Assembly: GCF_023715645.1 (NCBI RefSeq)
Contig: NZ_JAMBOP010000012.1
Location: 55,519-119,518 of the forward strand
Origin: Bacillus cytotoxicus
GTDB taxonomy: Bacteria > Bacillota > Bacilli > Bacillales > Bacillaceae_G
DNA length: 64,000 nucleotides
Direction of reading: 5' to 3'
Positions 59,868-64,000 of this stretch are shown here, piece after piece (position 1 is the stretch's first letter; every line of letters begins with the position of its first letter). Below the pieces are notes generated by a model. It ran no database searches, was not told where the DNA came from, and saw nothing but the letters and a program-made list of their open reading frames with translations. Made by a program: the position numbers and the translations under genes.

Positions 59868-61418
59868 ATGCTAGATCAAAAACAACAATCTCGTACATTT
59901 GAAGAGCGTGTAGAAACGATAAAGCAAGGCGGGGCACCGAAATATCATGAGCAAAATGCGGCAAAAGGGAAACTGTTTGTACGTGAGCGTTTGGCACTTT
60001 TGTTTGATAACGGTGAGTACGTAGAAGATGCGTTATTTGCAAACTGCGAACAAGATGGATTGCCTGCGGATGGAGTTGTTACCGCAACTGGTAAAGTAAA
60101 TGGACGCACTGTTTGTGTCATGGCAAATGATTCTACTGTAAAAGCAGGATCATGGGGATCTCGTACAGTAGAAAAGATTTTACGTATTCAAGAAACAGCT
60201 GAAAAATTACGTGTACCACTTTTTTATCTTGTCGACTCTGCCGGCGCGCGTATTACAGATCAAGTTGAAATGTTTCCAGGCAGACGCGGAGCAGGACGTA
60301 TTTTCTATAACCAAGTGAAATTATCCGGCAAGGTACCGCAAATTTGTTTACTATTTGGTCCATCTGCTGCCGGCGGTGCATACATTCCTGCTTTCTGCGA
60401 CGTTGTAATGATGGTTGAAGGAAATGCATCTATGTATCTTGGCTCACCTCGTATGGCTGAAATGGTTATCGGTGAAAAAGTGACATTAGAAGAGATGGGC
60501 GGCGCACGTATGCATTGCTCTGTATCTGGCTGCGGAGATGTACTTTGCAAAACAGAAGAAGATGCAATCTCGAAAGCACGTCAATATATTTCTTACTTCC
60601 CAAGCAACTACTTAGAAAAAGCTCCAATGACAGAACCTCAAGAACCGAAAGAACCGAAAGAATTCGAAAAAACGTTAGAACAAATTATCCCAGAAAATCA
60701 AAATGCACCTTTTAATATGCACGATTTAATTAAACGTGTAATTGATGAAGATTCTTTCTTTGAAGTGAAAAAATTATTTGCACAAGAGCTTATTACTGGG
60801 TTTGCGCGTATTAACGGTATGCCAATTGGTGTTATTGCGAATCAGCCTCGTATGAAAGGCGGGGTATTATTCCATGACTCTGCTGATAAAGCAGCGAAAT
60901 TTATTACACTTTGCGATGCTTATCATATTCCGCTTTTATTCTTAGCTGATGTACCAGGATTTATGATTGGTACGAAGGTAGAGCGAGCTGGTATTATTCG
61001 TCACGGTGCGAAAATGATTTCCGCGATGAGCGAAGCAACTGTGCCAAAAATTTCTATCGTTGTCCGAAAAGCATACGGTGCAGGTTTATATGCGATGGCA
61101 GGTCCTGCATTTGAACCTGACTGCTGCCTTGCTCTTCCAACAGCATCAATTGCGGTAATGGGCCCGGAAGCCGCGGTAAACGCAGTGTATGCTAATAAAA
61201 TTGCAGCACTATCAGAAGAAGAGCGCTCAGGCTTTATCGCCCAGAAACGTGAAGAGTATAAGCAAGATATTGATATTTATCGTCTTGCATCAGAAATGGT
61301 TATTGATGGTATTGTTCATCCAAACCAATTACGCACTGAATTGAAGAAGCGTTTTGAAATGTATATGAGTAAATATCAAGTATTTACCGATCGGAAGCAT
61401 CCAGTTTATCCAGTGTAA
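59868..61418 (+). CDS. yngE: Acyl-CoA carboxyltransferase subunit, 516 aa
   Basis: Carboxyltransferase of the methylcrotonyl/propionyl-CoA carboxylase type. VDSAGARITDQVEMFPGRR, GPSAAGGAYIPAFCDVVMM and VPGFMIGTKVERAGIIRHGA are family motifs in both half-domains. ATG 59868 is correctly spaced from AAGGGGG; ATG 59862 touches it. Works with the biotin carboxylase and carrier encoded upstream. Confidence 0.93.
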   Translation: MLDQKQQSRTFEERVETIKQGGAPKYHEQNAAKGKLFVRERLALLFDNGEYVEDALFANCEQDGLPADGVVTATGKVNGRTVCVMANDSTVKAGSWGSRTVEKILRIQETAEKLRVPLFYLVDSAGARITDQVEMFPGRRGAGRIFYNQVKLSGKVPQICLLFGPSAAGGAYIPAFCDVVMMVEGNASMYLGSPRMAEMVIGEKVTLEEMGGARMHCSVSGCGDVLCKTEEDAISKARQYISYFPSNYLEKAPMTEPQEPKEPKEFEKTLEQIIPENQNAPFNMHDLIKRVIDEDSFFEVKKLFAQELITGFARINGMPIGVIANQPRMKGGVLFHDSADKAAKFITLCDAYHIPLLFLADVPGFMIGTKVERAGIIRHGAKMISAMSEATVPKISIVVRKAYGAGLYAMAGPAFEPDCCLALPTASIAVMGPEAAVNAVYANKIAALSEEERSGFIAQKREEYKQDIDIYRLASEMVIDGIVHPNQLRTELKKRFEMYMSKYQVFTDRKHPVYPV

Positions 61419-61440
61419 AAATGAAAAAAAGACATAAAAA

Positions 61441-61762
61441 CATAAAAACCCTTTTCTTTTTAGGTGGGTGAGAGCATCTGGCCATGTATAGAAGCGGTCA
61501 GGGCCTTTTCCTGCCACGCGCAAAGTTTTAAAACAAAGAAATGGAGCAAGGTGTAGGTCCGTTTTTATCCTCATGACAGCAATCTATATGCTGAAAAATG
61601 AAAATAACTTTCTATAGATAATAAGAGGCGTATTTTCACTGGATAATACGCCTTACCAAACTTCTAAATGCAATGTATGACAAAACATAAAAACTTTTTC
61701 TTTTTAGGTGGGTGAGAGCATCTGGCCGTGCATAGAAGCGGTCAGATCCTTTTTCTGCCACG
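61441..61762 (+). repeat. Two 78-bp direct repeats with conserved hairpin
   Basis: 61441-61518 and 61685-61762 are equally long and almost the same. Each has CATAAAAAC, a T-tract, AGGTGGGTGAGAGCATCTGG, then CTGGCC...GGTCAG (stem) and CTGCCACG, whose CCAC can pair with GTGG at the start. They fill the gap between yngE and the acyl-CoA synthetase gene. They could be B. cereus-type repeats (bcr) or a tandem leader RNA. The rest of 61419-61904 shows no gene. Confidence 0.6.
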
Positions 61763-61904
61763 TGCGGTGCGAAAATAAAGAGAGTAAGCAAGTAGTGATC
61801 CATTTTTCTTTGCTCAAATGCTGAAACATCGAAATAGATTCATATATGAGTGAGAATGCCCTGCCAAAGGGTTTTCTTTTTCGAAAAACAAGGAGGGATA
61901 AAAC

Positions 61905-63848
61905 GTGAAGCAAGCAGTTTGGTTTCCAACCGAGGAATATAAAACAAATACACGCTTATTTCAATGGATGCAATCGCTTGGTTATGAAGATTATGAGACG
62001 TTCTATGAAAAGTCTATTGAAGATCCGGCGTGGCTTTGGGAAGAAGCGGAGCGTGCGGTGGGTTATCAATGGATGCGCCCATATACAGAAGTGTTAGACT
62101 TAGCGAACGGTATTCCGTTTGCCAAGTGGTACGTGGATGGAACTTGCAATGTTATAGAATCTGCATTATCCCGCTGGATTGCGGAAGATGATACGAAAAC
62201 AAAGCAGGCTCTCGTGTGGGAGGGAGAAAACGGCACATCAAAATCGTTTACATATGAAGAGTTAGACAATTGGGTAAGCCGCGTGGCAAATGGTTTAAAG
62301 CATTTAGGAATTGAAAAAGGAGATCGCGTAACTATTTACATGCCAATGATTCCAGAAACAGTAGTTGCTATGCTAGCTGTTATGAAAATTGGCGCAATCA
62401 TTTCTCCTATTTTCTCAGGGTTTGCATCAGATGCAGTGATGACGCGCGTACAAGCTGCAGGTTCTAAAATGATTATTACCGCAGATGGATCTGCTCGTCG
62501 TGGTAAAACCGTTTCTTTAAAAGACGAAGTGGATAAAGCGTGTGAGCATTGTCCAAGTGTGGAAAAGGTCGTAATTGTGCGTCATGCGGGTAATGAATTT
62601 ACACCACAGGATTATGACATTTCATGGAGTGTTCTTGAAAAAGATAAACCTTTTACGCACGCAGAAGAAATGAAAAGTGATGATCCGCTTATGCTTATTT
62701 ATACATCTGGTACAACTGGGAGGCCGAAAGGAACGGTGCATACGCACGCAGGATTTCCTCTAAAAGCTGCATTTGATGCTGGTTTTGGTATGAATGTGAA
62801 ACAAGGTGACCGTGTGTTATGGATTACGGATATGGGCTGGATGATGGGACCGTTTTTACTATTTGGTTCACTTCTTAACGGTGCGACGATGGTAATGTAT
62901 GAAGGTGTTCCTGATTTTCCAGAACCAGATCGTTTATGGGAAATGGTGGATCGTTATGAAGTAACACATCTCGGTATTTCGCCAACGTTAATTCGTTCAT
63001 TAATGGCAAAAGGTGATTCGTGGGTGGAGAAACATTCCCTGCAAAGTTTAGAAGTAATCGGTTCAACAGGTGAACCGTGGAATCCAGATCCGTGGATGTG
63101 GCTCTTTGAAACAGTTTGCAAAAGAAAAGTACCAATTTGCAACTACTCTGGTGGTACTGAAATTTCTGGTGGTATTTTTGGAAACGTCCTTGTTAAACCA
63201 ATTGCGCCAATTAGTTTTAACGCATCGCTTCCGGGAATGGCCGCTGTTGTTTTAGATGAAAACGGTGCACCAGTTCAAAATGAAGTCGGAGAATTATGTT
63301 TAGAAAAGCCGTGGGTTGGTATGACGAAAAGCTTCTGGGAAGAGGACGATCGTTATGTAAGTACGTACTGGTCCCGATTTGAAAACAAATGGGTGCATGG
63401 TGACTGGGTGTTATATGACGGCGAACAATATATCATCACAGGTCGTTCTGATGACACGTTAAATATTGCGGGAAAACGCATTGGACCTGCGGAGTATGAG
63501 TCCATTCTTGTAAAACACTATGATGTCGTCGAGGCCGGGGCAATTGGAGTTCCAGATGAAGTGAAAGGCGAGGTATGTCATTGCTTTGTTGTGTTACGTG
63601 AAGGCACTGTGTTTACGCCAGAACTAAAAAAGGAGTTACTAAGCCTAGTAAACTCTCATATTGGGAAAGCATTGTGCCCGAAAGATATTCATGTTGTCGA
63701 AGATTTACCGAAAACACGTAATTCAAAAGTAATGCGCCGTGTTATTAAAGCTGCATTTTTAGGAAAAGACCTTGGCGATTTATCTTCGCTTGTCAATCCT
63801 GAGGTTGTGGCATATATTCAAGGAATTCAGTCTCAGAAACAAGTATAA
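61905..63848 (+). CDS. Acetyl/acetoacetyl-CoA synthetase-like AMP-forming ligase, 647 aa
   Basis: Adenylate-forming enzyme activating an acid to its CoA thioester. LIYTSGTTGRPKGTVHTHAG (ATP loop), NYSGGTEISGGIFGN, the hinge region GRSDDTLNIAGKRIGPAEYE and the C-terminal catalytic Lys in KTRNSKVMRRVIKA are diagnostic. Length and N-terminal domain are of the acetyl-/acetoacetyl-CoA synthetase size, longer than B. subtilis YngI (about 549 aa). Could activate acetoacetate or a branched acid for this pathway. GTG start after GGAGGG. Confidence 0.88.
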   Translation: MKQAVWFPTEEYKTNTRLFQWMQSLGYEDYETFYEKSIEDPAWLWEEAERAVGYQWMRPYTEVLDLANGIPFAKWYVDGTCNVIESALSRWIAEDDTKTKQALVWEGENGTSKSFTYEELDNWVSRVANGLKHLGIEKGDRVTIYMPMIPETVVAMLAVMKIGAIISPIFSGFASDAVMTRVQAAGSKMIITADGSARRGKTVSLKDEVDKACEHCPSVEKVVIVRHAGNEFTPQDYDISWSVLEKDKPFTHAEEMKSDDPLMLIYTSGTTGRPKGTVHTHAGFPLKAAFDAGFGMNVKQGDRVLWITDMGWMMGPFLLFGSLLNGATMVMYEGVPDFPEPDRLWEMVDRYEVTHLGISPTLIRSLMAKGDSWVEKHSLQSLEVIGSTGEPWNPDPWMWLFETVCKRKVPICNYSGGTEISGGIFGNVLVKPIAPISFNASLPGMAAVVLDENGAPVQNEVGELCLEKPWVGMTKSFWEEDDRYVSTYWSRFENKWVHGDWVLYDGEQYIITGRSDDTLNIAGKRIGPAEYESILVKHYDVVEAGAIGVPDEVKGEVCHCFVVLREGTVFTPELKKELLSLVNSHIGKALCPKDIHVVEDLPKTRNSKVMRRVIKAAFLGKDLGDLSSLVNPEVVAYIQGIQSQKQV

Positions 63849-63877
63849 TTTTAAAAAGAAAACTCCTGATATTTGAA

Positions 63878-64000
63878 GTGCACCCCAATTGTTAGACACA
63901 GTCTAACAATTGGAGGTGCTTTTCTTATGGCTAAATTTACAATTGAAGAGAAATTACAAGCTGTAAAACGTTATTTAAATGGTAAAGAAAGTCAAAAAAA
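63878..64000 (+). mobile_element. IS3-family insertion sequence, left end (partial)
   Basis: TGCACCCCAATTGTTAGACA followed by an internal copy in reverse (GTCTAACAATTGGAGGTGC) is an IS3/IS150-group end as I recall such elements. The rest lies beyond the window. Confidence 0.7.
63927..64000 (+). CDS. IS3-family transposase OrfA, N-terminus (partial)
   Basis: MAKFTIEEKLQAVKRYLNGK begins the typical HTH of OrfA in IS150-group elements. TTGGAGGTG is the ribosome site. Truncated by the window edge. Confidence 0.75.
   Translation, partial: MAKFTIEEKLQAVKRYLNGKESQK

Noticed and set aside
61441-61762. T-box riboswitch
   Set aside because: No T-box sequence (AGGGTGG..ACCGCG type), no specifier loop, and the downstream gene is not an amino-acid gene.

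Overview
The sequence looks like a member of the Bacillus cereus group. Supporting signs are AT-rich DNA, strong GGAGG ribosome binding sites, a yng-type branched-chain acyl-CoA degradation operon, a Rap-Phr pair, an actin-type ParM/ParR system, DUF3967/DUF3970-like plasmid proteins and Tn3-type ends resembling those I recall for Bacillus thuringiensis Tn4430. The window is a nest of mobile elements inside one chromosomal gene.

Layout: (1) 1-5405 is the right end of an integrated element. It carries an FtsK-like motor, a Replic_Relax-type protein, two HTH regulators and, at its edge, a large serine recombinase. (2) 5431-5689 is the first visible part of an ABC-transporter ATPase gene, which that element enters just before the Walker A codons. 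(3) 5690-8296 and 50417-53023 are two group II introns of 2607 bp each. Their encoded reverse transcriptases differ by one residue. (4) 8297-50416 is about 42.1 kb of conjugative plasmid. (5) From 53024 the same ABC ATPase gene resumes, followed by its permease, a TetR regulator, the yng operon and the start of an IS3-family element.

Key observation: the exons around the introns are swapped. The ABC gene's 5' part precedes intron copy 1 and its 3' part follows copy 2. A conjugative cell-wall hydrolase gene (CwlT-like) has its 5' part before copy 2 and its 3' part after copy 1. This is what a single crossover between an intron in the chromosomal ABC gene and an intron in a plasmid cwlT gene would give. 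It implies a circular plasmid of 44,727 bp integrated by intron-intron recombination (or a repeat-induced assembly join, which reads would test). Excision would rejoin the type IV secretion operon: 44553-50416 continues into 8297-15302.

The plasmid part carries two T4SS blocks (lipoprotein, VirB6/TrbL-like, PrgI, VirB4, CwlT, P-loop protein, surface protein, duplicated Maff2-type pilin-like proteins, VirD4). It also has a MOBP relaxase with a MobC-like partner and an oriT-like hairpin cluster, a PcfB-like protein, parM/parR, a putative Rep gene with a convincing antisense-RNA copy-control leader, Rap-Phr, and a divergent pair of XRE regulators that may gate conjugation. The 15.3-31 kb segment is accessory DNA. 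It holds many very small genes, a Tn3-type miniature element inside a gene, six 24-bp iterons, several hairpin-rich non-coding stretches, a second FtsK/Replic_Relax pair and a 53-codon gene whose mRNA ends are predicted to pair like a type I toxin message. The chromosomal genes from 55398 to 63848 form a leucine/branched-chain acyl-CoA degradation pathway ending in an acyl-CoA synthetase. All family calls rest on reading motifs by eye; no database search was run.
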